Below are positions 1 through 11,647 of a DNA stretch of 64,000 nt, piece after piece; position 1 is the first letter of the stretch, and every line of letters begins with the position of its first letter. The notes beneath the pieces were generated by a model. That model did no database searches and was not told where the DNA came from. It was given only the letters and a program-made list of their open reading frames with translations. This DNA comes from Suillus spraguei (Eukaryota; Basidiomycota; Agaricomycetes; Boletales; Suillaceae). A program made the translations under genes and the position numbers. The stretch spans positions 101,884 through 165,883 of the forward strand of contig JABCPU010000132.1 of the NCBI GenBank assembly GCA_016800925.1. Reading direction: 5' to 3'.

Positions 1-999
1 CGGATAAGTAGAGAGCGCAGCTTGCGGAAATCGCAGTGATTTTCATTCTCAACTTCAGCGACACCCCAGAGGTACTCGCGACCCTTGACGAGGCGACCAT
101 CAGGGGTCTGGACGTCTTCAGTCGAGCCAATGATTGAGAAGGGGATGGCGTCAGTGAGCATGCGTGCATGCTCGGCAGCAGTCTCGTCATCGGTTTCAAC
201 GGGGGGTTGGTAAATGCGAATTCCCTGGGCGGCGATGACTTCCCGGACGCGTTGTTTGAAGAGGAACAAGTCATTTTGCGTGAGGGTGTCTGCTTTCGCA
301 ACAACAGGGATGAGGTTCACACGCGTGCCGAGGCGCTTCATTATCTCGATATCAAGCGGCTTCAGGCTGAGAATGTAGTCAGTGTCTGACGATGATTCAG
401 AAAGTATACATCAACTTACGTGTGTCCAGTGGGCCGGATGAAGTAGAGGCAAGCGTGGACCCTGAGGTCAATCTTTTCGTTGCGCTGGGGCTGCTGCTCC
501 TGACGCATATATGCTTCGTGTTGGTCATCAATGAAGTCGACGATTGGTGACCAGGAATCACGGTTGTTGACATAGTCACCAAACCCGGGGTGTCTATGAC
601 GGTAAGTTTGACCTTAAACTGCTTTTCCTCAAGCTCAGCCTTGATGATTTCGACCTCAGTGAGTTTGTCGAGTTGCTTGTGGTGCCGCCTGTTGTAGTTC
701 CTAGGAGGAGACAACTCGGTGGTGAAAAGCGTGTTCACCAAGGTTGTCTTCCCGAGACCCGACTCGCCTAGGACGTAATCAAGTAAGCAGAAAGGCCTAC
801 CTCACTGGAGACACGCCACACTCACCAACAACCATCATAGTGAAGTGTGCACCATGTTTGGCGACGATTTTGTGCCTCTAGATTGCGTGGAAGACAGTGG
901 TCAGTAAAAATAAGATAAATGTCAAGAGAAGCTCCCTACCTGGTTGGGAAGGTTAGCGATACCAATGCCATCAAAAGAGGGTGCTGGTGCGGACGACAT
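1..999 (-). CDS. CDC12: Septin GTPase, Cdc12-like (3' end beyond window; one apparent frameshift)
   Basis: Septins are GTP-binding proteins that form filaments at the bud neck or septum. The exons read on the minus strand are 940-999, 826-877, 420-767 and 1-366, with introns 878-939, 768-825 and 367-419, all GT-AG. The start ATG at 999 opens a short tail ending GIANLPNQ, followed by a P-loop GESGLGKTT, the switch DTPGFGD, the stretch VDFIDDQHEAYMRQEQQPQR, and the G4-type motif AKAD. The QEQQP stretch and the MKRLGTRVNLIPVVAKAD segment resemble Cdc12 more than Cdc3, Cdc10 or Cdc11; that subgroup call is from memory of the family. Between DTP and FGD the reading frame slips by one base at a CCCC/GGG run near 584-590. 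In a normally single-copy conserved gene this is more likely an assembly indel than a real lesion. The C-terminal coiled coil would lie left of the window. Confidence 0.9.
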
Positions 1000-2506
1000 G
1001 ACTCAATTTTAATGCTCTTGCTCAACAACAACGACAGCACTGACAGGTAACGATAGCTAGACGAACTTGCCAACTTTTGATATTGCCGATTTGGCATTAT
1101 TTGATGTTATTTATAATAACCTTAATAGGTAGTTCTCCTTCTTCAATATTTACAAACGGACGGTGCCGGTGAGGTCTTACAAACAACGACTCGATATTGT
1201 TTTACACAACTCAGTGCTAAGGTTCACATGGCCGCTATCAATACAGCTCCTCCAATCACTGATGCTACAATATATGCGAGCCGTGAACGTTTTAATCCTT
1301 CAATAATCTAGTCCAAGTATCATCACCATACAATATGTCGAACCTCACTTCCCCTTCGAAGATGATTATCTCTGGCAAGATATGTTTTGCCACATGCCAA
1401 AAATCTTCGAAAGTGATCATATCCATCTATTTCAAGTACCTCCTGTCTTTGCTCATTTCGCGACCTCAATAGATACTATTTGTGAGTACGCTGGATAACG
1501 AATTGACTACAACCTAACATCCCGCAATGAACCTGAAGTTCTTCAAGGAACGCATCGAGAAAGTGAAGCTCCACCAACCCTAGTCAAACCCCTCGCAACC
1601 AGCATGGCTACACGTTAATTCTCAATAATGATATCTGATTCAACGATAAAAAAACCTGCGATGTGAGTTTGTGAGTGCGAATTTGCCTGACGACCGAGGT
1701 TGCCACAGTGTTACAGGCAGTTAGAAGCATATGCTTGATGACTCCTGCCGCTAATGTCAAGGAAGGAACTTTGCGCTGACAACCCTGCAGTTGGCAATGT
1801 AACGATGACAAAGTCCAGAGTCCAAGCTACCCCGACACTCGCCATCATACCGGCATCAAATTGTTGCGTTCTCTCAACGGAATGCCAATCAGGAATGTTG
1901 ACTGAGCCTGTGTACAAGATTTTATCGCATAAGAAGAATAAGTCACATCTTTTGACCTCGTTACTTTGAAGTTGACCCCAGGTCCCTGAATTCCGAGGCT
2001 TGCTTTATCATTTCTTCTAAGAGCTGCATCTGAACGTTGAACTGTAAGAGAGCCATGATGAGTTTTCGTGGTATTTCACCAGTGTGATCACTGCGATAGC
2101 AAATTAAATGATTACTAAGGTACGCACTATCCCGAACTTCGTCAGCTATTGACTCGTAGCTTTGACCCACGGAGTACAATAGACAATCAAATGAAGCTCA
2201 CAATAACGTTGTGGAACCTGCGGCAAGTCGGATATGTTTCACCGCATCCACAGAAGGTAAGCCTCACAACACAGTCCCACAGGCATCCAGACTTATTGGG
2301 GATCCTAGGGGTTTCCGTGGACGGCAGACTGTGGACTTGGAATATACAATAACATAATGCTTTGGCCCACAACCACAAGTGACTTTGAGACGTTGTGGAC
2401 GGTGTGTTGTAGGTACTTATAAGATCCTGTGTTTCTTGACTTTGATCTTGTACCTCCTCCTGCACTCGATTACTAGCTCACAAAGCTGAAAAAAAATACA
2501 GCTGTA
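1000..2506. other. Intergenic region, no gene recognised
   Basis: This 1.5 kb lies between the divergently transcribed septin and the acidic-protein gene, so it should contain both promoters. Only short open frames occur, none with a recognisable domain or a convincing splice pattern. AT-rich stretches occur around 1080-1140, just upstream of the septin start. Confidence 0.4.
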
Positions 2507-4035
2507 ATGTCGATTCACACCAAATATCAGAACCCAACACAACCCCCCGCGACTGCCACTACCTCAGACCCGAAGGGTAAAGGCAAGGAGAAGGAAGTCG
2601 ATCCTTCTGTTCATGAGGACATATTCGACTCAGAAGAATCTGGAGGCGATACATGGGCCGAGTACCCTTTCGAACGATTCCCTTTGCCACCAGGCGATGA
2701 ATCTCGCAATAGACGCGCCCCAAATGCCACTGCTTCCCTCGACCCACCTCTCATGAGATTGACCTACCCCCCTCCACCACCCCTCGCCGACGACCCCACG
2801 TGGCATGCACAGATGGTCGCTGAAGTTCATCGCCACCGCGCTCACGTCAATGCTGAACTCGAGCTTGCACAAACAGAGGCTGCCAAAGCTCTTGCCGATG
2901 TCACTCTTGCAGAGGTCGAACTCAAGGCTGAGAGGGATAAAATGCAATATTTCCTGAACCTCATGGGGTCTGTCGCTGGGAAGAACTTTGTACGCAAGAT
3001 GATCAGGAAAGTAGAGCGGTCGATGAAGAATGCGAATGAGAAACTGGACGATCGATATGAAGAGGAACTGCCAGACTCCTCAGATTATGAGGATTCAAGC
3101 AGCAACGAGGACGAAGTGGATCATCAAGATGAAGATGCAGAAGAGGAGGATCTTGGCGAGGGTGCCGGCCAGAGCGAGGAGGGCCCGGACAACGCAGAAG
3201 ATGAACAATATAGCCGCAATTGCGACGAAGGTTCTTGGTGCGTACCTCACTTGAAAATTGCACCGACTGTTAGTTTCTAACCTGTAGTTTTTAGCGAAAG
3301 ATTTCAGTCTTCACCCGCGAGCTGCAGTCCCAGTAGCCCAGACTACCTTCTTCCACAGTATCTCCATGAGCCTTTGAATGATGATGAAAGCAAATTTTGG
3401 TACGTGACTTCATACCACTGACGTGATTTGTTAAATTCTTATGTGTGTTGTTTAGGGAAGGCTCCGAGCTGCCGGCCGCAAATGAGAGTCCTGATTCCTC
3501 TCGCCAAGGCATTTCGTACCAGCCAGGTGGCCCCGATGCCAGTCGTGGGAACATCACAGATGATGAATATTCCAGTGGAGAGGACGACACATCTCGGTGC
3601 GTAACTCATTTGAATTTAATTGATTTCTTCTGATGTGCCATTTTTAGGAAATGGACTAACTTGTCGCCCGTGCATAAGAGCCGCAAGCGACATCTTGAGG
3701 TTGAAGAAGACGAGGAGACTAACAGCCCTGAGGAGTCACCTAGGAAAAGATTCAAGGATACCCCTCCGCCGCTGCCTAAAAGCGTCAATTTTTTTCCACT
3801 TCCCACACGATGCTTCTACCCCCCGCCGGGGCCAGACGACAAACGAGACAACGCAATCGATCAAGACTCTCATGATGATCCAGATGAGGAGCAAGAAGTA
3901 GAGAAATCTCTTACTCTTGAACATGAACCCGTACTCCTGAACCCATTGGAGAGGGACCCGTACAGGGTGCGCCGAAATTCGCGGGGGGAACCCGAGCTCT
4001 ATATTCCGGGCAGAGGCGTTATCGAACACCCTTAG
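2507..4035 (+). CDS. Acidic, low-complexity protein of unknown function (4 exons)
   Basis: I do not recognise a family. Exons are 2507-3237, 3295-3399, 3456-3596 and 3648-4035. The three introns of 51-57 bp are all in phase 2, and splicing gives one uninterrupted frame of 454 codons. The N-terminus is rich in Pro and Thr with a basic GKGKGKEKE patch. Residues about 100-160 (AEVHRHRAHVNAELELAQTE onward) look like a charged alpha helix or coiled coil. Residues about 185-245 are a run of Asp and Glu. A basic SRKRH/SPRKRFKD patch in exon 4 could be a nuclear localisation signal, and the tail carries PYRVRRNSRGEPELYIPGRG. Three consecutive phase-2 introns and repeated acidic motifs hint at exon duplication. 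It could be a nuclear or chromatin-associated protein, but that is inference only. Confidence 0.7.
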
Positions 4036-5625
4036 ATATGGATTATCGATTATTGTGCCATTACTGAAGGCCGGGTCAATTCTAAAGTGCTGTCAATGTC
4101 GGCTTCACCTTACGGCCGTACTATCTTATGCAGACCCTGATCCACCACGCATCGGTTAAACCTTCGTATGGGAGACGTTCTACGCCTTGAAAGCACGAGT
4201 TAGTTACCTATACTGTATTCCTAAACCTTTTCAGTTTTTTTTTTCATTACTTAACGTCTTCCCAAACTTTTCATTCATGATACTTGTACTACTAAGAGTC
4301 TATTTTGCTCGAGCAAGCTTCAAGTAATTTATCAAGCAATTTTGGATGCAGTACCTTCGTTACTGATGAGATATGTTAAATTGGAATATTCACAAGACTT
4401 TGATCTAGGGAAAGTTTTAAAAATAAAGGCGCAATACTAGTACATGTAGGAATGTACTAGCTTAGTTACGTGCTCTGCCTTTCATTGACACCAAGGGGTG
4501 GCCAGCGTTAATCATGAAGATGTCAGTCTACTATATGATCATAATATCTTCTATATATACTAAAATGACCAGGTCTGGACCGTTCTGTGACACATCGACT
4601 TCCTTGGTTGTGTCAGTATAAGCTAGCGGTCACCTGTGGTGGCACATATGGTGACTAAGATACCAATGATAGTACAGCCGTATTGAAGTCGACATTGACA
4701 ACAAATTTTATAATTGACCACTGCCTAGCTCATCAGCATCAGACATGCGGTACAAGTAGTGCAGGGGGCAGAATTATTTATGGCCAATTGTGCGGTTGTG
4801 CCTGGCAGAATTGCCAATTCTGCCATCAGCAAACATTTCAAAGCCTGAGTGCTACAAGGCCATGAATATGATAATGTACTTTTTTCGTGTTCCAGTAGGG
4901 CAAACGCTGTCTCAATCTCATCAAGTGATATGGATTCAGGACCTGCAAGATCATCAATGTTCTCAAGTGGAGCGGTCATGGACCCACAGTGGTGCCCATG
5001 GAAAATTCAATGGCTTTAGCTAGACCAGGGGCCGGCACCAGTATGCATGTGCACCATGATGATGTTGATGAATCGGCTTTCCGTTAGCCACGGCCTTCTA
5101 ATGAATATGATAACAAAAATCTTTGCGTCAAGTGTTCACTTAAGCACTGCAACCTGTCAGTAGACACATCATGTTGAAGTCAGACTGACATTAGCAGCGT
5201 GGGAAACGATGTATAAGAGGTTACAAGTTGTCGACCATGCTAATCCATCAGTTTGTCCGCGCTTTGAGGCAGTCAATGAGTAGTCTGCCCAGAAGTTATT
5301 AGAATATTATTGGTGTGATCCCCTGTAGTTTGACTGCCAGATTCTGCCGACAGAATTCTGCCCTCTGCCAGGTAGAACCGATTCTGTCAAACTGGCTGGC
5401 AGAATGGTTCTGCCCACAACACTATCAATGTAATAGTATCCTGGGAGTGAAATAAGGGTTAGGTAAGCCGGTGGTGATTGGTAGAGTTGTTATCCGACGG
5501 CTCACGCCATAAATTAATTCGCTTAAAAGTGGTGTGGTTCTCTTCGGGATTTCACTTGGTTTTTACCTGTTCTTTCAGAAACTTGCAGAGCACTCGAATA
5601 CGAGTCTTTGCTTTCGACTGCCATC
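4036..5625. other. Intergenic region with clustered ATTCTGCC-type motifs
   Basis: No gene was found. Two patches, about 4745-4830 and 5335-5420, carry several near-copies of a short motif (attctgcc/ggcagaat) in both orientations. The second patch can pair with itself as a small inverted repeat. The last 150 bases are presumably the ERG25 promoter and leader. Confidence 0.35.
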
Positions 5626-6856
5626 ATGAGTTTTAACGCAACGGCTGTTGCCGCTGCCGCCGTGCACGCTTCTAGTCAGGAACTCTACGCAAACATTGAC
5701 CTCACGAAACTCAGTTGGCTTGAGCAGATGTGGGCTGCTTGGTATATGTGGATTGGCAACCAAATTATTGCAACAGGCCTCATGAGTTTCTTACTTCACG
5801 AGGTATCTTTTTTTCGTCATTCAGGGTCCGTGAATTTTTGCTCAACGTTTCCAGTTGGTATACTTCGGACGTTCCATTCCTTGGATTATCATCGACGCTA
5901 TTCCTTATTTTCGTCGCTGGAAACTCCAGCCCAACAAGGTCCCCACGCCCCAAGAGCAGTGGGAGTGTACGAAAATGGTGTTGTTCTCGCATTTTACCAT
6001 TGAACTTCCTGCCGTGAGTATAGTCTCCGCGTCTGACGTTTGAAACTAATTCTCTGTTCGTAAGATATGGTTGTTTCATCCTATGGCAGAGAACTTCGGG
6101 ATGAATACTTGGCAGGTCCCCTTCCCTTCATGGACGACCATGCTTCCTCAAATCGCTATTTTCTTCGTATTTGAAGATATGTTCCACTATTTTGGTGTGT
6201 GAATCCTGAGACATCCTTACTCTCGTTAATCATAATATCGTTACAGCCCATCAGGCCCTTCACTTCGGCCCCTTGTACAAGCATATTCACAAGATTCATC
6301 ACAAGTATTCGGCACCTTTCGGTCTTGCTGCTGAATATGCCCACCCTGCTGAAGTCTTCATTCTTGGCACTGGTACTATTGCTGGTCCCGTCTTGTACTG
6401 CTGGTACACTCGTAACTTGCACATTTTCACGGTCTACATTTGGATTACGCTTCGTCTCTTCCAAGCTATCGATGCTCACAGTGGCTACGGTTGGTAAATA
6501 TTTATAGTAGCTAATCGTCAATGCTGATATGTTCTCCCTCAGATTTCCCCTGGTCGTTACAGCACATTATCCCCTTCTGGTCGGGTGCTGAACACCACGA
6601 TTTCCACCACATGGCCTTCACGAACAACTTTTCTACGTCTTTCCGGTGGTGCGACCGCATTTTTGGCACGGATAACAAATACCGCGAGTATCGTGCACGT
6701 ATCTCTGCCCAGAAGGCGGCAATGAAGAACAACAGCAAATCTGAGCGTGAAGAGGCTGAGCGCAAACTCATTGCAGAAATTGAGGCCGAGGGTCAACTCG
6801 CGGAGGCTATTGCTGAGGGCAGCATGCCGGCCTCCAAGTCCATTAAAGTCCAGTAA
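5626..6856 (+). CDS. ERG25: C4-methylsterol monooxygenase (ERG25 / SMO)
   Basis: This ER membrane di-iron oxygenase removes the C4 methyl groups of ergosterol precursors, working with Erg26 and Erg27. Exons are 5626-5802, 5855-6013, 6065-6194, 6247-6489 and 6543-6856. Splicing gives 340 residues, slightly longer than yeast Erg25. The three metal-ligand histidine boxes are visible: HYFAH, then HKIHH, and HHDFHH near the C-terminus. The segment DAHSGYDFPWSL is characteristic of the family and fixes the fourth intron, whose donor is G|GTTGGT; the nearby GTAAAT donor would create a stop. Hydrophobic segments flank the boxes. The tail is highly charged ([18 protein letters not shown]) and lacks an obvious lysine-based ER retrieval signal. 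The start is the ATG at 5626 ([13 protein letters not shown]). The gene looks intact. Confidence 0.96.
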
Positions 6857-7135
6857 TTCATTGTGGATCTAGATACGGCGATATGATAGATACATTTACA
6901 TGATTTTATTCATCCAATAACCCTACACGTGCAATAATGAATATACAGTTGTTAATCGATCTCTTTGCTACTTGGAGTTGAGGAACCCCGGTGTGACCAT
7001 GGTTGCGGGTATGCTATAATAGTAATACTAGTAGTGGTTCCTGAGGCCTGGGCCTGACCTTATATATAGCTTCATCACCAATCAACTACTTACCAGGAAA
7101 CGTGAAATCAAGGGACGGAGCACTGAGTCCTGATC

Positions 7136-8215
7136 ATGAGCAGTGTTCACTCGATATCCTCTGTATTACCTGTCGAGGTCCTTGAGCTCATCTTCAGTCA
7201 CCTGGAACGTCATGAACTCATCCCAGTCCTTGGCAGCAACTCCATATTCCACAATGCTGCGTCTCGTACGGTCTACCGTAACATATCAGAAAGGTCGTCA
7301 GTCAAAGCCTTGAAGCTCATAAAGACACTTGTTTCCAATGCCACCTATTCCCGACACACTCGTTCTATCGATCTCGATTTTACCAACGACCTCATCACTG
7401 CCGATACCCTCTGCCTCTTAAATCGCGCGCTTCAGCAACTCAAGTCGCTCACGACGCTCATCCTCGACTTCTCCCAGACAGACAGCGCGGCCGATGTCGC
7501 ATGGATATTCCAGGGGTGTTCCTTCTCGCTCACTACCTTCACCTCGTCCATGCGGTGCGACCACTCGCTAGCAAAATTCCTGGCTATGCAGCCGAAGATA
7601 ACAGAGCTCTGTCTGAGAGGGTTCAATAAGGAGTATGACTTTACGCTGGAACCTCATGCGCTCCCAAAGTTGGAGCATTTTAGGACCGTTCTGTCTTATC
7701 CCAGTCTTATCGGAGAGGTCTTGAGAGGCAGACCCGTGAAGAGTGTTTCCATGTCGCTTTACCCTGGGGACGTCTGTGCGTCCCTCGACACGCTGTTGCT
7801 CTCAGCTACAGCGATAAAGAGGCTCACTGTCATGAGCTTCGAAAGCGACCCTCCTGTCACACTCCTCCCGCTTATCGCAGAGCGGCTACCTCGCCTTGAG
7901 GCTTTCCATCTCGTGGTTCTCATGACGCACTACACCCATGTTAGTTTTTCATTTCATGCACGGTTTCATCTTTCGTTTATATATTACTTACAGGAAATTC
8001 TACTCGAGATCGGCTCCAGTCTTGCGCAGTTCAAGGCCCTGAAATACATCACGTTCATAGCTCCCGGTCTACCAGCTTCCTTCAACGATGAAAAGAGCAT
8101 TGCGGAAGCATGGAGTAAAGCGTGCCCAACCCTTCAGACCATTATCCTTCCAAAGGGACTGGTATGGTTCCAGAAGGACAAGAATTGGGCGTGCCTAAAA
8201 GATCGCGAGGATTAA
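7136..8215 (+). CDS. F-box-like protein with leucine-rich C-terminal region
   Basis: The N-terminus (LPVEVLELIFSHLERHELIP, then HNAASRTVYRNI) has the hydrophobic spacing of an F-box. In such proteins this segment binds Skp1 and the remainder recruits substrates to an SCF ubiquitin ligase. Most of the remainder consists of irregular leucine-rich segments of about 25 residues, as in the many lineage-expanded agaricomycete F-box proteins. One intron is likely at 7940-7993 (GTTAGT...TTACAG). It is 54 bp and stop-free, so the frame stays open with or without splicing (341 versus 359 residues). The inserted residues FSFHARFHLSFIYYL do not fit the surrounding leucine-rich pattern, which favours splicing. 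The specific substrate is unknown. Confidence 0.75.
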   Translation: MSSVHSISSVLPVEVLELIFSHLERHELIPVLGSNSIFHNAASRTVYRNISERSSVKALKLIKTLVSNATYSRHTRSIDLDFTNDLITADTLCLLNRALQQLKSLTTLILDFSQTDSAADVAWIFQGCSFSLTTFTSSMRCDHSLAKFLAMQPKITELCLRGFNKEYDFTLEPHALPKLEHFRTVLSYPSLIGEVLRGRPVKSVSMSLYPGDVCASLDTLLLSATAIKRLTVMSFESDPPVTLLPLIAERLPRLEAFHLVVLMTHYTHVSFSFHARFHLSFIYYLQEILLEIGSSLAQFKALKYITFIAPGLPASFNDEKSIAEAWSKACPTLQTIILPKGLVWFQKDKNWACLKDRED

Positions 8216-8739
8216 GGTATTCCTAAGCTTCACAGAACGACTAAACTATCACAGTCTTGTATTAGCTGGGTGTCAGTGTCGGAATTATTGAAAGGGTAAA
8301 GAAGCGCTCGTCGGGGTCGTTCGCGCAAGGGAAGTGCCCGCTTGGGAATGATTGGAGAACCCACTGGTGCGAATCATCTACCGCGAGACCCTTTCAATTC
8401 ATATGATTATTTGTTGACAACGACTCTATCAAGTTACTACGACCTTCAGAGCTTGGGCAAGAAGCCCTTTTTTAGATATCCTAATGACGAATATTCCGAC
8501 ACAAGTGCAAATTTGGAGACAGGACCCCCTGCGAATACTGTACAGGCTCGATCGGAGAAGGGAATATCCACAATATACTAAGCAATATACTAAGACCAGT
8601 CAAGAAATACGTAAATGGGCATTAAGACAGATTACTTCTTCGATTATATCTTCTCCAGCAAGTTCGAGGGCTAACGACATAATATTGTACTATCCGTAGA
8701 ACTCCTCCCGTTGCGTTAAACGAAGCAGTTATTGTGCAG
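8216..8739. other. Intergenic region, no gene recognised
   Basis: This stretch lies between the convergent F-box-like gene and the minus-strand acidic gene. Short overlapping frames at 8342-8699 have no domain character. It presumably holds both 3' ends. Confidence 0.35.
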
Positions 8740-10284
8740 TTACTCGCGGGACAGGTGATACTCGCATTCCAACTGCATGATCTTGAAATCGATGGGGTCT
8801 AGCTTATCGATGATGGATTCTGATAGCAAGACCGGGGGCCAGCCCTTGATAAGCGAGGGAATCATGGTGACGCTGTTCCGCAGATCTAGATTGCGGTGGT
8901 GCGTTGGAGGTGCGAGTTTACATGTGCCATCCGCTGTGGTTTTCGTGTGGTCTTGGTTGTCATCTTCATTAACGATGACCTCGTTGTGCTCTTCTAGGAC
9001 ATTATCTTGCACGCATTCGTAGCACATTTTTTGACACTTTCATCGACACATTCGTTGTCGTTGACCGTGAAAATCTCTCCAACGATCGTGATTTCGTATA
9101 CCGCGACATTAGCCTCGACTCCTTTGATGTCGACCGTCGTGACGTCTTCTTCGCTTTTCATAAAATCTTCCTCCAAGCAGGTGTCCTCGTCTTCCGCGAC
9201 ATTTTCCTTCATGTCTTCGTTCTCACTCGCGAATTGTTCCCTGACGTCTCTACTATCGTCCTCTGTGAGTTCGTTGTCGCCTGCCGTGGCACCTTCCTTG
9301 ACCTCGTCATCTTTTTTCATAAAATCTTCATCGACGCCTTCATTGTCGTACACGAAAGTGTCATCCGTGGACCTTCAAAGCCCTCGTCGTCGTCTTCCTT
9401 GACACCCTCGTGGTATTTCTCGACAAATTTCTGGTCATCTTCCTTGTCGTCTTTCATCTGGTTGTCGTTGTCGTTGTCTTCTTGTTTATCTTCCTCGTTA
9501 ATTTTCTGTTCGTGTTCTCGGCTGTTTTCCATGATGTTTTCTTCCTCTTTCTTCGATGTCTTGGTGACCACTAATGCCTTGCTTCTGACACCCCTAGGCA
9601 GCAGTCCGTGCTCTTCTTTGTATTTAACGCGCTTTACAGCCCGACGAATCCTGCGAATCTGCGTGGAGTTCATGGTGGCCCATACACTATCGGGAAAAAT
9701 GGTGCCATGCTTTCTGGTGAGGACTGGTGTTGCCGGGTATGCATCTGCGGCTTCTTGCGATAGGTTAGCCCGCTGTTAGGTTCTACTTAGCCTCGTCAGA
9801 TACTTGTATGGCTGAGACTCACCTCGACAAGCGTTGCTATAGAGATGTGGCTGGGAGAGTGCCTCGTAATCTCGGAAGAAATCGTCGAACTTCTCAAAAG
9901 CGAACAGTTGGTGCCTGCTTCGTTGTATGGAGAGACGAGTTCGCCAAGAACGCCACTCGAGAGCTTCATTGACAAGAAACGATAGTCGCGAGTTGTTATT
10001 CCTGGCTGCCCAGGCTTACGGGACCCCCTTGCGTCATCACTCGATGGCTTGGTGCTGTGGTAGATCACGAAGGCCAGGTGGAAAGTTAAGACAAATGAGT
10101 ACAAGGAAATCTTTCCCAGAAGGTTGAAGAGCGCCTGCGGGACCTCAGATACGACCATTCTAGCCATGGCTAGCATGGCTGAGATAGTTATTGCCGTAAT
10201 CCGCCTTGGCCGTTCTATCACAGGTGCTGGCATGGAGATGGTGTCGTTTGTCATAATACGCCTGGGTTTGTCGAAATCATACAT
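8740..10284 (-). CDS. Acidic Glu/Asp-rich protein of unknown function (2 exons, two apparent frameshifts)
   Basis: Exon 1 is 9823-10284 and exon 2 is 8740-9773, with a GTGAGT...CCTAACAG intron in phase 0. Exon 1 contains a hydrophobic stretch around LLGKISLYSFVLTFHLAFVI. Exon 2 starts RANLSQEAADAYPATPVLTR, continues with a basic segment (QIRRIRRAVKRVKYKEEHG), then about 250 residues dominated by Glu, Asp, Lys and Val, and ends in an ordinary globular-looking tail (LIKGWPPVLLSESIIDKLDP). The reading frame must change twice in exon 2: near 9366 (a GG run) and at the T/A run 9027-9032. Each change is repaired by one extra base, so the gene may be intact with assembly indels, or may be decaying. 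A diverged copy of the exon 1 region lies at 14488-14775. No family recognised. Confidence 0.55.
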
Positions 10285-11647
10285 AGAGGGAGGTTAGCGC
10301 CGTGGCGGATGACATGGATAGGATAGGTGACAAAGCATATGAATTCTGGCCCGGGCAGCTATTGTACTTTGTTTACCGCGTCTAGGTCACGTGCTCAGAA
10401 ATCAAGTGCGGCGAACGCCGACTATCCTAATCTTTGTAGATGTTCTAACTTTTGGTTCATCAGATAGCAGCATCCTATACAACAGTCAACCCCTGTGGAA
10501 GAAGTAGTCCAGTACTCTGTGAGCATTCAGACCTTGAAGTTGAATGTTCTCTCAACGAGTTGCGAGTCTGAAAGGTGTGATAAATCTGGATTTTCAGGTG
10601 GCTTGAATGTATATCATTATTAACTTGGTTATGAATACCAATACCAGATGAAATACTCACCAACAAGGAATGCAGATTATTTAAGCCGGATGAGACAGCC
10701 GTGTCGACCTGGAGAACCATCGGGATCGGATGCCTCCACTTTAAATCCCCCCAGAAACTCAACATGACCATAAACTCCAGCGCCCATGCAAATGTGACAC
10801 AACGGTACATTATAATTTATTTTGGAAGATCTCAAGATACTAGTTGGCACTCCTGAAGCTACCACTGCGAACTTGCATAACGGAATCTTCACGGTCTCAC
10901 TGTCATAATACCATACGGTTTCTACCCACAATGCACAGAAAACTCAGCATAATAGACTATCCTGATTCCTTTATACAAATTCTGTGAGTAATTGGGATTA
11001 GTACTAACCTCAACGGCTAAGAGCCAGGTTGTCGTCATACTGACAAGAGCAACAGCTATGGCCACCCCAGTCCAGGAAGTGTTGATTTCAAGTATAAAGA
11101 TGAACTAGATGGTGGCAAGTTTTGTTAGACATTCTCAGATAGGGGTAGAATACAGAAACAAACATGTGTGGATGACATAATATTAGACTCGCGGTGATCA
11201 ATATAGTAAGCAACTTTACCACATACACAAGACCGGCAACCTTCACTGTCCATGCACACCATTTCGACCCCAGAAGCCCCCAGAGTGCACACAATGTCGG
11301 CGTATCGCCTGTCCTCGGACCCCGGCTCCAGAGATGCGTCTGGGGGAACAGTCGAGCTTGGCAGCTTTGGCAGTGTACGTTCTTTTACCACGATTGTATC
11401 TCGATATGCGTGGGGCTGGGCTTTCCCAACACAACGTAAGTGACACAGAGTCCAAATTGAGTCTGTGCTCGTTCAATGTAACCATATAAGTAGGAATGTT
11501 TTGCGTCTGTTGCTTCTGATGGAACACGGTATTCAATTGTGGCCCCCGGTTGATTGGTTCCTGGCCGGCTCCGAGTGATACATAAGGCTAAGTGCATGCT
11601 GTGGCCGCAAAATACATCTTTCTAAGTGACCTCTCGAACGAATGTAG
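10285..11647. other. Intergenic and upstream region of the first DUF6533 gene
   Basis: The part from about 11180 onward is similar to 15020-15703, upstream of the second DUF6533 gene, and belongs to the tandem duplication. Around 10310-10480 there are pieces matching 14790-14880. Small minus-strand frames at 10475-10931 could be remnants of a gene, but no domain or consistent splicing could be established. Confidence 0.35.
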
